The translations under genes were made by a program, and so were the position numbers. Of a stretch of DNA of 64,000 bases, positions 44,595 to 56,970 are shown one piece after another. The notes beneath the pieces are model-generated. The model did no database searches. It had not been told where the DNA came from and saw nothing but the letters and a program-made list of their open reading frames with translations. Position 1 is the first letter of the stretch, and each line of letters starts with the position of its first letter. The stretch is from Alkalihalobacillus sp. BA299 (GTDB lineage Bacteria > Bacillota > Bacilli > Bacillales > Bacillaceae_F): positions 208,637 to 272,636 of the forward strand of contig NZ_JAFLJM010000006.1 in the NCBI RefSeq assembly GCF_017745675.1, read 5' to 3'.

Positions 44595-45782
44595 ATGAAA
44601 AATGTATGGTTAAACTTTATATATGGTTATGCCAGAATGAGAATAGATGGCCCTTATGGAGAACGATTTTTAAACCGGTGTATAGAATATAATATTCATA
44701 TTTGGAGTATTAAAAGAGTGGGAGAAGAACGGATTGTTTGTTATATTGCCTTAGAAGACGTAAAACGTCTCAGGCCTCTTTTACGTATGACAAGCTGTAA
44801 AGTAACCTTTACTGAAAGACGGGGTTTACCATTCTTTTATAAGAAGATGTGGAAAAGAGGAGGCTTTACCGCAGGGATCTTTTCTTTTGTAATCGTACTC
44901 CTTGTTCTTTCTAATATGGTTTGGAACATTTCAATAGAGGGCGCTTCACCTAAAGTGGAACACGAATTACGTCTAGCTGTTCAAGAGATAGGGATTAAGC
45001 GAGGGAACTTTATTTTTATGCTTCCTAGTGTCGAAGAAATTCAGAAAAAAGTAACTGACCAAATTGAAGATGCGACGTGGATTGGTGTGAAATTAAATGG
45101 TACAACCTTCCAATTTAAAGTTGTAGAACAAACGTTACCTGAAAAACAGGAAAGGTTAAACCCGAGGCATTTAGTTGCGAAGAAAAAGGCGATCATTCAT
45201 GATATGTTTATCGAACAAGGTCAAGTGCTTGTGAAACGAAATGAATATGTGGATAAAGGAGATTTACTTGTTTCAGGATTTATTGGAAAAGAAGGAAATA
45301 CTCAACTAGTTCCAGCGAAAGGAAGTGTACTTGGCGAAATTTGGTACAAGTCTGAAGTGACGATTCCACTCGTCAATCAATTTGAAACGTTAACTGGAGA
45401 AGGGAAAACTTATCATTATTTAAGTATTTTTAACTTTGACTTACCTGTATGGGGATGGAAAAAACATAGGTTTGAAAAAGCAGAAGCTTTTGAGAGAAAA
45501 CATTCAATACGGCTTTTAAATTGGACCTTACCTGTGCAATATAAGAAAAAGCAGTGGTTAGAGAAAAATGAAGTGGAAAGAGAGTATACTGTTGATGAAG
45601 CTGTCGAGGTTGCAAAAAAAATGGCTAGGGAAGAGCTGAAGGAACGCTTACCAGATGATGCCGTAATAAAAGGTGAAAAAGTTTTGCACCAAGACGTAGA
45701 GAATGGTAAAGTTAAATTAAAGCTACACTACCAAGTTATAGAAGATATTACGACGGAGCAACCGATCATTCAAGGAGATTGA
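44595..45782 (+). CDS. yqfD: Sporulation protein YqfD
   Basis: A 395-residue stage IV-type sporulation protein. A single membrane segment (about residues 84-105, FSFVIVLLVLSNMVWN) divides a small N-terminal domain from a large domain with VGVKLNGTTFQFKVVEQ-like and RHLVAKKKAIIHDMF segments. The frame opens at 44568 within yqfC, but TAGGAGG (44582-44588) points to the ATG at 44595. Ends KVLHQDVENGKVKLKLHYQV, as in B. subtilis YqfD. Confidence 0.92.
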   Translation: MKNVWLNFIYGYARMRIDGPYGERFLNRCIEYNIHIWSIKRVGEERIVCYIALEDVKRLRPLLRMTSCKVTFTERRGLPFFYKKMWKRGGFTAGIFSFVIVLLVLSNMVWNISIEGASPKVEHELRLAVQEIGIKRGNFIFMLPSVEEIQKKVTDQIEDATWIGVKLNGTTFQFKVVEQTLPEKQERLNPRHLVAKKKAIIHDMFIEQGQVLVKRNEYVDKGDLLVSGFIGKEGNTQLVPAKGSVLGEIWYKSEVTIPLVNQFETLTGEGKTYHYLSIFNFDLPVWGWKKHRFEKAEAFERKHSIRLLNWTLPVQYKKKQWLEKNEVEREYTVDEAVEVAKKMAREELKERLPDDAVIKGEKVLHQDVENGKVKLKLHYQVIEDITTEQPIIQGD

Positions 45783-45787
45783 GGCTA

Positions 45788-46765
45788 TTGTCACAGATGA
45801 AGGTCATTCCATTAGAAATAAAAGATCAAAATGAAGTCCAAAGATTATATGGGCCAAACGATGCTCACCTAAAACGAATTGAAGAAAAGCTCGATGTTCA
45901 AATTACGACGCGAGGCGAAGATCTTTCCATTAAAGGAGAAGACGCCGCAGTACAAATCGTAAAGGACGTATTAGAGATGATGTTGAAGTTGTTAAGACAG
46001 GGAACAACTTTGTCAGAACGAGACGTCGTCTATGCTATCCAGTTAGCTGAGAAAGGTATGCTTGAAGAACTTCTTAATTTATACCAAGAGAAACTGACAG
46101 TGAATGCAAAAGGTAAGCCAGTACTCATTAAAACGCTTGGACAAAAACATTATGTTTCTGCAATACGTAAGCGCGATCTCGTTTTTGGAATAGGACCGGC
46201 TGGTACTGGAAAAACGTATTTGGCAGTTGTCATGGCGGTTACAGCTTTGAAAGAAGGACAAGTCAAAAAGATCGTACTTACTCGTCCAGCAGTTGAAGCT
46301 GGAGAAAGTTTAGGCTTTTTACCAGGTGATTTAAAAGAAAAGGTGGATCCGTATTTACGTCCACTTTACGATGCTCTACATGATATTTTAGGTGTTGAAC
46401 AGACACTTAGATTGTTGGAGAGAGGAACGATTGAAGTTGCACCATTAGCGTATATGAGAGGTCGAACTTTAGACGATTCTTTTGTTATTTTAGATGAAGC
46501 GCAAAATACAACACAAGAACAAATGAAAATGTTCTTAACGAGACTAGGTTTCGGTTCAAAAATGGTAGTCAATGGTGACTTAACTCAAATTGACTTACCA
46601 AAAGGAAAAAAGTCTGGATTGAAGGTAGGAATCGAAGTTCTAGGTCAAGTTCAAGGAGTAGATTTCATTTATTTACAGCAGTCTGATGTCGTTCGTCATA
46701 CACTCGTTCAACGTATACTAGATGCGTACGATCAATCAGAAAAAAGGGATAAAGAAGAAAACTAA
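45788..46765 (+). CDS. phoH: PhoH family protein (P-loop ATPase)
   Basis: A 325-residue PhoH-like ATPase. Walker A GPAGTGKTYLAV lies near residue 135, and Walker B FVILDEAQNTT near 234, with the RPAVEAGESLGFLPGDLKEK segment typical of the family. A TTG at 45779 is just 1 base from AAGGAG; the TTG at 45788 with 10-base spacing is preferred (ATG 45797 is also possible). The gene lies beside yqfD and ybeY; PhoH, PgpH and YbeY genes are commonly neighbours and a role in RNA metabolism is suspected. Confidence 0.9.
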   Translation: MSQMKVIPLEIKDQNEVQRLYGPNDAHLKRIEEKLDVQITTRGEDLSIKGEDAAVQIVKDVLEMMLKLLRQGTTLSERDVVYAIQLAEKGMLEELLNLYQEKLTVNAKGKPVLIKTLGQKHYVSAIRKRDLVFGIGPAGTGKTYLAVVMAVTALKEGQVKKIVLTRPAVEAGESLGFLPGDLKEKVDPYLRPLYDALHDILGVEQTLRLLERGTIEVAPLAYMRGRTLDDSFVILDEAQNTTQEQMKMFLTRLGFGSKMVVNGDLTQIDLPKGKKSGLKVGIEVLGQVQGVDFIYLQQSDVVRHTLVQRILDAYDQSEKRDKEEN

Positions 46766-46777
46766 CAAATTTGTCTT

Positions 46778-46894
46778 GAGGGTGACCCATTGCAAGAGTG
46801 CTAAGCACCTCGTCGTGATATATAGCTGCTCAAATCGATTGAAAGCAACGTATATCTCTATTACGAGGAGCAGAAGTGCTTATGAGTCGCCCTC
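46778..46894. repeat. 117-nt quasi-palindrome P3 between phoH and pgpH
   Basis: GAGGGTGAC (46778-46786) pairs with GTCGCCCTC (46886-46894), allowing one G-T pair. Inside, CTCGT/ACGAG and ATATA/TATAT continue the hairpin, with internal loops. The segment AAGCACCT-N5-TGATATATAG matches the core of P1 (22012-22131). It starts 13 bases after the phoH stop. Confidence 0.7.
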
Positions 46895-46991
46895 TTTATC
46901 CTTATTTCGAACAAAGTGCTATAAGTTTAAAATAGTATGATGTTGGACAAACAGAAAGAAGTATAGGTATGAAAATAAGAGGTGACGGATC

Positions 46992-49160
46992 TTGAGTAAA
47001 CGTTCCCCGATCGATCAAATGACGTGGTGGAAAAGAATAAAAGATCATCGCTATCTGCGTGGTGTTCTTTTTATTATATTGGCGATATTTTTGTATGCTG
47101 CAATGCTTGATAATGTTATTCCTGAAAAAATAGAAGTCCGGATGTCGCAGGTTGCGGAACAAGATATCCGTTCTCCGATAACAGTCGAAAACAAAATAGC
47201 AACTGAACAGTACAGAAAAGAAGTTTTAGAGTCTGTTCAACCAGTTTATGTATTAAAAAAAGAATATGCTCAAATGCAAGTTGAAAAAGTAAACGACATT
47301 TTTGACCTTATTCATTTAGTAAATGAAGAAATGAGGAAAACAGAACTAGAGGCAGCAGAAGGGCAAGAAACTGAAAAAATAAGTTTAGAAGATCGCTTAA
47401 AATATGTTCAAGAAGTGATTTCTTCGGGGACTACAAATGATCTTTCAGATGAAACCGTTCGAACGTTGTTATTATCTACGAGTAATCAATTACAAGTAGC
47501 TAGAGAAACGACGACAAATGCTGTACATTCGGTAATGAGTGAAAGAATTGCCATCAATGATTTGGAGCAAGCGAAACAGTCAGTTAAAGAAAAAATTGTT
47601 ATTTCCACAGTTTCGAATCGCTTACATGACGCTATGATAGAAACGGCACAATTTGCCATTATACCAAACTATATTTACGATGATAAAGCAACTGAACGTC
47701 TTCAGCAAGAAGCTGTTGAATCTGTAGAACCTGTCATCATTCGGGAAGGGCAATTGTTAGTTAAACAAGGCGAAATGATTAATCATGAAATTTTTGAACA
47801 AATACGAATGGTTGGCCTTTTAGATGATGCATTTAATATTTATCCGTATGTAGGGTTAGCCATTCTCGTCCTACTAATGGTCGGCATGCTCTCATATTAT
47901 CTTAATGAGGCACAATCAACTGTAAAGACGAACAATAGCCATTTACTCATGTTTGTACTTATTTTCTTTATTACCGTTTCGGTAATGAAAATTACAAGTT
48001 TAATTGAAAGATTAGATATTACGGCGATTGGTTTAATTGTACCTGTAGCAGTTGGTGCGATGTTATTGACGACTTTAATTCATGAACGAATAGCTTTATT
48101 CTCAAGTATCTTTTTTGCGATAATCGGAAGCATTGTTTTTAATAATGAGGCAGTCGGTACATTTAATTTTACGTTTGGGGTTTATGTTTTATTCAGTTGT
48201 TTTGCCGGAGTCTATTTTTTAGGCCGATCAACAAGTATGACGAGAATTTTAAAAGCGGGATTGTTTGTTTCGTTTATTAATATAGTGACAATCTTATCCA
48301 TTTTATTACTTAAAAGCTTTCAACAAAGCTGGATTGAGCTAGGGATGTTCTTAGGTTTTGCATTTTTATCAGGATTTATTGCTGCTGTTTTAACACTCGG
48401 CCTCGTTCCGTTTTTTGAAGCGGGCTTTGGGATTTTATCGACGACTAAACTCATTGAACTTTCCAATCCGAATCATCCATTGTTACGAAAAATCCTATTG
48501 GAAGCACCTGGAACGTATCATCATAGTGTTGTTGTCGGGAACTTAGCAGAGGCGGCGTGTGAAGCTATTGGTGCAAATGGATTATTAGCAAGAGTAGGAT
48601 CTTATTATCATGATACTGGTAAGACAAAACGACCGCATTTTTTCATTGAAAACCAAATGAAAATGGATAATCCACATGATAAAATTTCACCTCAACTAAG
48701 TAAGACGATTATCATTTCGCATCCTTACGACGGTGCAGATATGTTAAAGGAATTTAAAATGCCTAAAGAAATTATTGATATTGCTGAACAACACCATGGT
48801 ACAACATTGCTTAAATTTTTCTATCATAAAGCCAATCAAGAAACCGATCAAACGATACCAGAAGAACAATTTAGATACCCTGGTCCAAAAGCTCAGACGA
48901 AAGAAGCCGCAATAGTAGGGATAGCAGATTGCATTGAAGCAGCTGTTAGATCATTAAATAAACCTACTCCGGATAAAATTGCGGCCATGGTACGAAAAAT
49001 AGTAAATGATCGTCTTGAAGATGGTCAATTTAATGAGTGTGATCTTACGCTTAAGGAGTTAGATAAAGTTTCTGTCTCTATGTGTGAGACATTGCAAGGA
49101 ACCTTTCATTCTCGGATAGAATATCCAGACGATCCTAAAGAAAAAGGAGCGAAATCATGA
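46992..49160 (+). CDS. pgpH: Cyclic-di-AMP phosphodiesterase PgpH (7TM-HD)
   Basis: A 722-residue membrane protein. An N-terminal membrane helix (about 20-40), a long extracytoplasmic 7TMR-HDED region (to about 285), seven membrane helices (about 285-480) and a C-terminal HD phosphohydrolase domain follow in order. The HD domain shows GTYHHSVVVGNLAEAA near 512 and YYHDTGKTKRP near 537. It matches YqfF/PgpH, which degrades c-di-AMP. Start TTG with AGAGGTGA upstream. Overlaps ybeY by 4 bases. Confidence 0.94.
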   Translation: MSKRSPIDQMTWWKRIKDHRYLRGVLFIILAIFLYAAMLDNVIPEKIEVRMSQVAEQDIRSPITVENKIATEQYRKEVLESVQPVYVLKKEYAQMQVEKVNDIFDLIHLVNEEMRKTELEAAEGQETEKISLEDRLKYVQEVISSGTTNDLSDETVRTLLLSTSNQLQVARETTTNAVHSVMSERIAINDLEQAKQSVKEKIVISTVSNRLHDAMIETAQFAIIPNYIYDDKATERLQQEAVESVEPVIIREGQLLVKQGEMINHEIFEQIRMVGLLDDAFNIYPYVGLAILVLLMVGMLSYYLNEAQSTVKTNNSHLLMFVLIFFITVSVMKITSLIERLDITAIGLIVPVAVGAMLLTTLIHERIALFSSIFFAIIGSIVFNNEAVGTFNFTFGVYVLFSCFAGVYFLGRSTSMTRILKAGLFVSFINIVTILSILLLKSFQQSWIELGMFLGFAFLSGFIAAVLTLGLVPFFEAGFGILSTTKLIELSNPNHPLLRKILLEAPGTYHHSVVVGNLAEAACEAIGANGLLARVGSYYHDTGKTKRPHFFIENQMKMDNPHDKISPQLSKTIIISHPYDGADMLKEFKMPKEIIDIAEQHHGTTLLKFFYHKANQETDQTIPEEQFRYPGPKAQTKEAAIVGIADCIEAAVRSLNKPTPDKIAAMVRKIVNDRLEDGQFNECDLTLKELDKVSVSMCETLQGTFHSRIEYPDDPKEKGAKS

Positions 49161-49636
49161 ACATCGAAAACTTCGAGATTGACATTTTAGATGAAACTAG
49201 TAAGGTGACAAAAGACCAAATCCTTTTGACAAAAAACATTTTAATTGAAGCGGCTAAAATGGAAGGATTAACAGGCCCTACTGAAATTTCTGTTACATTT
49301 GTAGACGATAATCGAATTCAAGAAATAAACCGTGACTATCGAGGGAAAGATACACCTACTGACGTAATATCTTTTGCGTTGAATGAAGAAGGTGAAGAGG
49401 AAATTCAAATTATAGACCCTGAAGGCCCTAATGTATTAGGAGATATAATCATTTCCATTCCACGTACGATTGAACAGTCTCATAATTATGAGCATTCTTT
49501 TGAAAGAGAGCTTGGCTTTCTCCTTGTCCATGGTTTTCTTCACCTCTTAGGTTATAACCACCATACTGAGGAAGAGGAAAAAAGAATGTTTTCTAGACAA
49601 GAGGAAATTTTAAACGCTTATGGACTTAAAAGATAA
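49157..49636 (+). CDS. ybeY: Endoribonuclease YbeY (rRNA maturation)
   Basis: A 159-residue UPF0054 metalloprotein. The zinc motif H-X3-H-X5-H is visible in VHGFLHLLGYNHH (about residues 124-136). It acts in 16S rRNA 3' end maturation and ribosome quality control. GGAGCG precedes the ATG, which overlaps the pgpH stop. The end overlaps dgkA by 17 bases. Confidence 0.95.
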   Translation: MNIENFEIDILDETSKVTKDQILLTKNILIEAAKMEGLTGPTEISVTFVDDNRIQEINRDYRGKDTPTDVISFALNEEGEEEIQIIDPEGPNVLGDIIISIPRTIEQSHNYEHSFERELGFLLVHGFLHLLGYNHHTEEEEKRMFSRQEEILNAYGLKR

Positions 49637-50021
49637 AAATTTATGGGGCTTTAAGCGTCTGCTTCGTTCTTTCGTATACGCATGGACTGGTTTGAAATAT
49701 GTAGTTCGGTATGAACAAAATATGAGGATCCATCTAATATTAAGCTTGATCGTAATGGTATTAGCATTTGTCCTAGATGTTCCTTTAAATCAAAAAGTTA
49801 TTTTATTGTTAGTCATAGGAATAGTTCTTTCTTTAGAAGTGATGAATACGGCAATTGAACGAACGGTGGATATGATAACAAAAGATTATCATCCAAAAGC
49901 TAAGATAGCAAAAGATATTGCAGCAGCAGCTGTTTTTATCTTTAGTATCATTTCCGTCCTCATAGGATTATCGATATTTTTACCACCGATTGTAGAACGA
50001 CTAATGATTATTTTAGGCTGA
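49620..50021 (+). CDS. dgkA: Undecaprenol/diacylglycerol kinase DgkA
   Basis: A 133-residue small membrane kinase with three hydrophobic helices (about residues 36-52, 56-74 and 98-120). FVYAWTGLKYVVRYEQNMRIH and EVMNTAIERTVDMITKDYHP are the catalytic signatures. In Gram-positives this enzyme phosphorylates undecaprenol. The start inside ybeY has a distant AGAGGA; coupling by overlap is likely. Confidence 0.93.
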   Translation: MDLKDKNLWGFKRLLRSFVYAWTGLKYVVRYEQNMRIHLILSLIVMVLAFVLDVPLNQKVILLLVIGIVLSLEVMNTAIERTVDMITKDYHPKAKIAKDIAAAAVFIFSIISVLIGLSIFLPPIVERLMIILG

Positions 50022-50050
50022 TGGTGTAAGAGAGGGGTTTACTGCGAGAC

Positions 50051-52090
<2,040 letters not shown>

Positions 52091-52128
52091 TTTGTCAATA
52101 TTTCGTAATCAGTTGTTAATAAAGATTT

Positions 52129-52161
52129 AACAATGGCTCCTTCTAAAGCCATTGTTTTTTT
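52129..52161 (+). terminator. Terminator after era
   Basis: CAATGGCT (52131-52138) pairs with AGCCATTG (52147-52154), followed by seven T. It ends the long unit that runs from yqfC to era. Confidence 0.88.
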
Positions 52162-52320
52162 ATAAAAAAATCTCTAAGATAGATGTATGAAGTAAATGAA
52201 TGTTGCATACAACTAGTTGTCTTAATTGACAATTATTCCATAACATGAATTTGCAAAACAAGGTCAAGCTATAGAGTATAGAGCGGTCTAACAATCCTTA
52301 AACGAAAGGTGGAATTCCAA

Positions 52321-52461
52321 GTGCTTGATTTTTCCTGGAAAGTATTTTCGATGACAGGTAGTGTGGATACTTATTTATTAATCAAGGAACTGGAAAAGGA
52401 GCATGGAGAATTATCAGCTCAAGATCATGAAGAGGAGTATACAAATTTAGACGCTCACTAA
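52321..52461 (+). CDS. yqzL: Small protein YqzL
   Basis: A 46-residue frame starting at [23 protein letters not shown], then an acidic helical part ending YTNLDAH. AAAGGTGG precedes the start. It matches the B. subtilis YqzL pattern (FSW, GxxxxYLLxKELE) and position between era and recO. Function unknown. The 230 bases before it contain a palindrome ACAACTAGTTGT near 52210 and an AT-rich stretch without a clear promoter. Confidence 0.85.
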   Translation: MLDFSWKVFSMTGSVDTYLLIKELEKEHGELSAQDHEEEYTNLDAH

Positions 52462-52501
52462 TCTTGCTTGCACCTCACGACTTCTTAGTGTGGTGACGAG
52501 A

Positions 52502-53266
52502 ATGTTTCAAAAAGTTGAAGGAATTGTTATTCGTACTTCGGATTACGGTGAAGCCAATAAAATTGTAACTTTGCTGACGAGGGAATTGGGCAAGATCGGT
52601 GTTATGGCAAGAGGAGCCAAAAAACCTAAAAGTCGATTAGCTGCAGTTTCTCAATTGTTTATCTATGGCACCTTCCTAATACAAAAAGGCTCAGGGCTTG
52701 GTACTCTTCAACAAGGAGAGATTATTCAATCTTATCGAGAGGTTCGAAATGATTTACTTCGAGCCTCTTATGCAACTTACATAGTTGAACTAACAGATAA
52801 ACTGACCAATGAGCTTGAACGTAATCCATTTTTATTTGAATTATTAATGCAAACCCTGCATTATATTGATGAAGAAGTAGATCCTGAAATATTAGTCCGT
52901 CTCTATGAAGTAAAAATGCTTTTTGTAGCTGGAATTGGTCCACAGTTAAATGGGTGTTCTAGTTGCGGAAGTGTGGATGGAGAGTTTTCCTTTTCGATTA
53001 GGGAAGGTGGTTTTTTATGCCACCGTTGTTTTGCGAAAGACCCCTATCACTTAAAAGTCTCACAAGCAACAATTAAACTCCTCAGACTTTTTTATCATTT
53101 TGACTTAAAGCGACTTGGTAATATTTCTGTAAAAAAAGAGACCAAACAAGAGCTCAAACAAGTTTTAACCTCTTATTATGATGAATATTCAGGTCTAAGG
53201 CTAAAATCCAGATCGTTTTTAGACCAATTAGAGAAAATGAACTGGTTAGGTCCAAATGAAAGTTGA
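52502..53266 (+). CDS. recO: DNA repair protein RecO
   Basis: A 254-residue recombination mediator that loads RecA with RecR. The N-terminal OB fold reads [20 protein letters not shown], the C-terminal zinc site is CSSCG near 154 and CHRCF near 173. The GTG at 52490 is in frame, but the ATG at 52502 aligns with the B. subtilis start (M-two residues-KxEGIV). The stop TGA is inside the -35 box of the glyQS promoter. Confidence 0.95.
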   Translation: MFQKVEGIVIRTSDYGEANKIVTLLTRELGKIGVMARGAKKPKSRLAAVSQLFIYGTFLIQKGSGLGTLQQGEIIQSYREVRNDLLRASYATYIVELTDKLTNELERNPFLFELLMQTLHYIDEEVDPEILVRLYEVKMLFVAGIGPQLNGCSSCGSVDGEFSFSIREGGFLCHRCFAKDPYHLKVSQATIKLLRLFYHFDLKRLGNISVKKETKQELKQVLTSYYDEYSGLRLKSRSFLDQLEKMNWLGPNES

Positions 53267-53291
53267 CAGCGGGTCGCTTTTTGAGTATTAT
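53263..53291 (+). promoter_or_regulatory. Sigma-A promoter of the glyQS leader
   Basis: TTGACA (53263-53268), a 17-base spacer and TATTAT (53286-53291). It overlaps the recO stop. The start site would be near 53298, about 185 bases before the T-box, with a MITE-like repeat between. Confidence 0.75.
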
Positions 53292-53318
53292 GCTTTTAAA
53301 GAACAACCTGTTAAAATG

Positions 53319-53468
53319 TAAGTTCAAAAGGAAGGATAAAAAGAGCCGAGAAGATCGAGGCGCGGAAGTTTCGAAGCCCGAAGCGTAGATTCTACTACGT
53401 GAGGACTGGAGAGACGACGCTACAAAGAGATTCGACAGCTGTTTTTCCCGGACTTTTTGAACAACCTC
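53319..53468. repeat. MITE-like repeat, copy 3, inside the glyQS leader
   Basis: About 150 bp in the same orientation as copy 1: left end GTAAGTTCAAAAGGAAGG, right end CCCGGACTTTTTGAACAACC. The interior keeps AAGAGCCGAGAAGATCGAGG and GATTCGACAGCTG. It lies between the sigma-A promoter and the T-box and should be transcribed as part of the leader. Confidence 0.78.
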
Positions 53469-53479
53469 AAAACATACGG

Positions 53480-53692
53480 TGCAAAGAAGGAAGAGAAGTA
53501 TTTATCCTCTCTATAAAAAGCGAACCTAGGATGGTGTGAGCTAGGGATATAGATGATAAAGAAAGGCAGTCTGGAGCACTATTTATTTAAAGTGGCTTTT
53601 CGCATTTCTGATGTGATGAGCAAATAGGGTGGAACCGCGGGTAACTCTCGTCCCTATGCTATAGGATTAGCATAGAGACGGGAGTTTTTTAT
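53480..53692 (+). promoter_or_regulatory. Glycine T-box riboswitch of glyQS
   Basis: The conserved T-box AGGGTGGAACCGCG lies at 53626-53639, with the antiterminator bulge TGGAACCGCGG. Upstream is a stem I structure with a distal CCTAG/CTAGG helix (53526-53545) and a probable GGC glycine specifier at 53566-53568. Uncharged tRNA-Gly would pair with the specifier and the T-box bulge and prevent termination. The downstream genes encode glycyl-tRNA synthetase, which fits. Confidence 0.92.
53643..53690 (+). terminator. Regulated terminator of the glycine T-box
   Basis: AACTCTCGTC (53643-53652) pairs with GACGGGAGTT, and the stem continues with CTATGCTA/TAGCATAG around 53654-53674, followed by T-run. 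It competes with the antiterminator. The 140 bases from here to glyQ hold no other clear element except a TATAGT/ACTATA palindrome. Confidence 0.88.
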
Positions 53693-53832
53693 ATTTTTTA
53701 ACAAAACTATCCTTTACGTAAGTGATGTTTTTGTGAAGAATACAAATGTGCTACCCTATTATTCTCTATGTGGTTTAACAAGCGAACTATAGTTTACTAT
53801 ATGGAAGCTTTATTTGATAAGGAGGAAAAAAG

Positions 53833-54723
53833 ATGAATGTACAAAATATGATTTTAACGTTACAAAACTTTTGGGCGAAACAAAACTGCATCATTATGCA
53901 GGCGTACGACGTTGAAAAAGGTGCTGGAACGATGAATCCGATGACTTATTTAAGAAGTATTGGTCCTGAACCTTGGAATGTCGCTTATGTTGAGCCTTCA
54001 AGACGTCCCGTAGATGGACGATATGGTGAAAACCCTAACCGTCTTTATCAGCATCACCAGTTCCAAGTCATTATGAAGCCGTCTCCTGATAATATTCAAG
54101 AGCTCTATTTAGACAGCTTGAAGGAGTTAGGTATAAACCCTCTCGAACACGACATTCGGTTCGTAGAGGATAATTGGGAAGCTCCTACTCTTGGTGCCTG
54201 GGGATTAGGCTGGGAAGTTTGGCTAGATGGAATGGAAATTACGCAATTTACATACTTTCAGCAAGTTGGTGGAATTGATGCGAACCCCGTAGCGGTTGAG
54301 ATCACTTACGGCATTGAACGATTAGCATCGTATATTCAAGATAAGGAAAATGTATTTGATCTTGAATGGGTTAACGGTGTGACGTACGGAGATATCTTTT
54401 TGCAGCCAGAATATGAGCACTCAAAATATACATTTGAAGTTTCAGATAGTGCGATGTTGTTTCAATTGTTTAGTACATATGAGCAGGAAGCAAGGCGTGC
54501 GCTCAATGAAAATTTAGTATTTCCAGCCTATGACTATGTGCTGAAATGTTCTCATGTATTTAACCAGCTAGATGCTAGAGGAGCGATTTCGGTTACAGAA
54601 CGAACAGGATATATTGGTCGTGTACGTAATTTAGCAAGAGATTGTGCGAAAGTTTATGTAGCAGAGCGCGAACGGTTAGGCTTCCCGATGCTAAAGGAAA
54701 AGGAGGAATTGTCAAATGAGTAA
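53833..54723 (+). CDS. glyQ: Glycyl-tRNA synthetase alpha subunit
   Basis: A 296-residue catalytic subunit of the alpha2-beta2 bacterial enzyme. [20 protein letters not shown] at the start and [20 protein letters not shown] near residue 147 are class II family signatures. AAGGAGG stands before the ATG. Overlaps glyS by 8 bases. Controlled by the glycine T-box upstream. Confidence 0.97.
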   Translation: MNVQNMILTLQNFWAKQNCIIMQAYDVEKGAGTMNPMTYLRSIGPEPWNVAYVEPSRRPVDGRYGENPNRLYQHHQFQVIMKPSPDNIQELYLDSLKELGINPLEHDIRFVEDNWEAPTLGAWGLGWEVWLDGMEITQFTYFQQVGGIDANPVAVEITYGIERLASYIQDKENVFDLEWVNGVTYGDIFLQPEYEHSKYTFEVSDSAMLFQLFSTYEQEARRALNENLVFPAYDYVLKCSHVFNQLDARGAISVTERTGYIGRVRNLARDCAKVYVAERERLGFPMLKEKEELSNE

Positions 54724-56791
54724 AAAAGATTTTTTACTTGAAATTGGTTTAGAAGAAATGCCAGCACGTTTTGTCACCGATGCTATGGAACAATTAAAAA
54801 ATAAAGTTGAATCTTGGTTAAAAAACGGAAACATAGCATATGACACGATCGATACTTATTCAACACCGCGACGACTAGCTATCTCGATTACTGGATTAGC
54901 AGAAAAGCAGGAAGATACCGTAGAGGAAGCAAGAGGACCCGCAAAAAAAATTGCTGTCGATGAAGAGGGCAATTGGACAAAAGCTGCTTTAGGGTTTGCA
55001 AGAGGGCAAGGACTTAATGCAGAAGATTTATTTTTTAAAGAATTAAACGGCCAAGAGTATGTCTTTGCTAAAAAGCATATTATAGGTCAGGAAACGAAGG
55101 CTGTTTTACCAGAAATAGAAGAGATTATTAAAAACCTTCACTTTCCAAAGAATATGCGTTGGAATCAATATGACTTACGCTACGTTCGTCCGATTCAATG
55201 GCTTGTTGCTTTATATGGAAGTGAAGTTATTCCTTTTGAGATTACGAATGTGCAAACAAGTCGGATTTCTTATGGACATCGTTTTTTAGGCAGTGAGACG
55301 GCGATAGAGGAACCAAAGGACTATGTACAGGCTCTTTTAGCTGAACATGTTATCGTAAGCCCTACTGAAAGAAAAGAGGCGATCCGAAATCAAATCAAAC
55401 AAATTGAAGAGCAAAATGGATGGATCGTACCTATTGACGAGGATTTACTTGAAGAAGTAAATAATTTAGTCGAGTATCCGACGGCTCTTCATGGAAGTTT
55501 CGATGAGAGCTTTCTCGAGGTACCAGAAGAAGTACTAATAACTTCAATGAGAGAGCACCAACGTTATTTTCCAGTACAAACTGTAGAGGGTAAACTTTTA
55601 CCTCACTTTATTACAGTAAGAAATGGAAACCATGAGTTTTTAGAAAATGTTGTTAAGGGAAATGAGAAAGTGTTACGTGCACGTCTCTCAGATGCACAAT
55701 TTTTCTATCGTGAAGATCAAAAACTTAAAATTGACGATGCCTTACAACGTTTAGAGACAATTGTCTACCATGAAGAATTAGGCTCTCTTGGTGAGAAAGT
55801 AAGACGTGTCCAGACGGTTTCTAACCAACTAGCTAAGAAATTAGGCATAAATGAGAAATCGAATATTAATCGAGCAGCGGAATTATGTAAATTTGATTTA
55901 GTTACGCAAATGGTTTATGAATTCCCAGAATTGCAAGGCCGTATGGGAGAAGAATATGCGTTAAAAGCAGGAGAAAAACCAGAGGTTGCTTTAGCTATTA
56001 AAGAACACTATATGCCACGCTTTGCCAATGATCAAAGTCCATCAACCGTTACAGGTACTGTGGTAAGTATTGCTGATAAATTAGATACAATTATTACGTG
56101 TTTTGGTATTGGGCTTATTCCATCAGGCTCACAAGATCCATATGCATTACGTCGTCAAGCAGCAGGTATTATTCAAATGATTCTTGATAATAATCTTTCA
56201 TTATCAGTTGAAGAAGTTCTTGACATTGGATTACAAATAATAGATGATAATCAGCTTCTCAAGCGAAGCAGAGAAGAAGTGAGGAAAGACTTGCTCGAGT
56301 TCTTTAAATTACGTGTGAAAAATACACTTCAAGAACGAGGTGTAAGGTATGATATTGTAGATGCTGTTTTGCAGGATTCGATTGGGAATGTAGATACAAT
56401 TGTGAAAAAAGCACAACTTCTTATGGAGCAGCTTGAAGCACCAAGTTTTAAAGAAACTGTAGAGGCGTTGAGTCGAGTAACGAATATTTCTTCTAAAGCT
56501 AATGGTTTAACGGAATTATCCGAAAGCCTATTTGAACAAGATGAAGAGAAGACGCTTTATAACGTGTACTTAGAGACGGATCAAAAAGTGAAACAGGCCT
56601 TAGAAAATGGGGATGTAAAAGAAGCCTATTTAGCGTTGGCGAATATTCAAGAAACGATAAACTTATATTTTGATAATATTATGGTTATGGCAGAAGATGA
56701 AACAGTAAAACAAAATCGCTTAGTTCAAATGAAGTTACTTGCTCATACCATTCAAAGTTTCGCTAACTTTAACTCGATTGTGTTTGCATAA
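54716..56791 (+). CDS. glyS: Glycyl-tRNA synthetase beta subunit
   Basis: A 691-residue tRNA-binding subunit. [12 protein letters not shown] near the N-terminus, YSTPRRLA near 43, [12 protein letters not shown] near 278, an HD-like segment [22 protein letters not shown] near 440 and a C-terminal DALR-type anticodon-binding region are present. AAAGGAGGA precedes the ATG in the end of glyQ. Full length for the family. Confidence 0.96.
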   Translation: MSKKDFLLEIGLEEMPARFVTDAMEQLKNKVESWLKNGNIAYDTIDTYSTPRRLAISITGLAEKQEDTVEEARGPAKKIAVDEEGNWTKAALGFARGQGLNAEDLFFKELNGQEYVFAKKHIIGQETKAVLPEIEEIIKNLHFPKNMRWNQYDLRYVRPIQWLVALYGSEVIPFEITNVQTSRISYGHRFLGSETAIEEPKDYVQALLAEHVIVSPTERKEAIRNQIKQIEEQNGWIVPIDEDLLEEVNNLVEYPTALHGSFDESFLEVPEEVLITSMREHQRYFPVQTVEGKLLPHFITVRNGNHEFLENVVKGNEKVLRARLSDAQFFYREDQKLKIDDALQRLETIVYHEELGSLGEKVRRVQTVSNQLAKKLGINEKSNINRAAELCKFDLVTQMVYEFPELQGRMGEEYALKAGEKPEVALAIKEHYMPRFANDQSPSTVTGTVVSIADKLDTIITCFGIGLIPSGSQDPYALRRQAAGIIQMILDNNLSLSVEEVLDIGLQIIDDNQLLKRSREEVRKDLLEFFKLRVKNTLQERGVRYDIVDAVLQDSIGNVDTIVKKAQLLMEQLEAPSFKETVEALSRVTNISSKANGLTELSESLFEQDEEKTLYNVYLETDQKVKQALENGDVKEAYLALANIQETINLYFDNIMVMAEDETVKQNRLVQMKLLAHTIQSFANFNSIVFA

Positions 56792-56927
56792 AATACAATG
56801 GGGGTCATACCAAGCCCGTAAATGTTTGTAATTTTTACTCTAGAACCATTTAAATGTAAAAATAGCGTTTAGATGCATCCCTTCATTTAATGGTAAGTAC
56901 TAAAATCAAAAAAAAATGTGCCGCATA

Positions 56928-56956
56928 TTTCAAAATTCATTGTATTAGTATATAAT
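56928..56956 (+). promoter_or_regulatory. Candidate promoter of ccpN-ppsR
   Basis: TATAAT at 56951-56956 with a weak TTTCAA (56928-56933) 17 bases upstream. The palindrome at 56971-56991 follows directly, in the early transcribed region. Confidence 0.45.
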
Positions 56957-56970
56957 AATAGAATAAAAAG

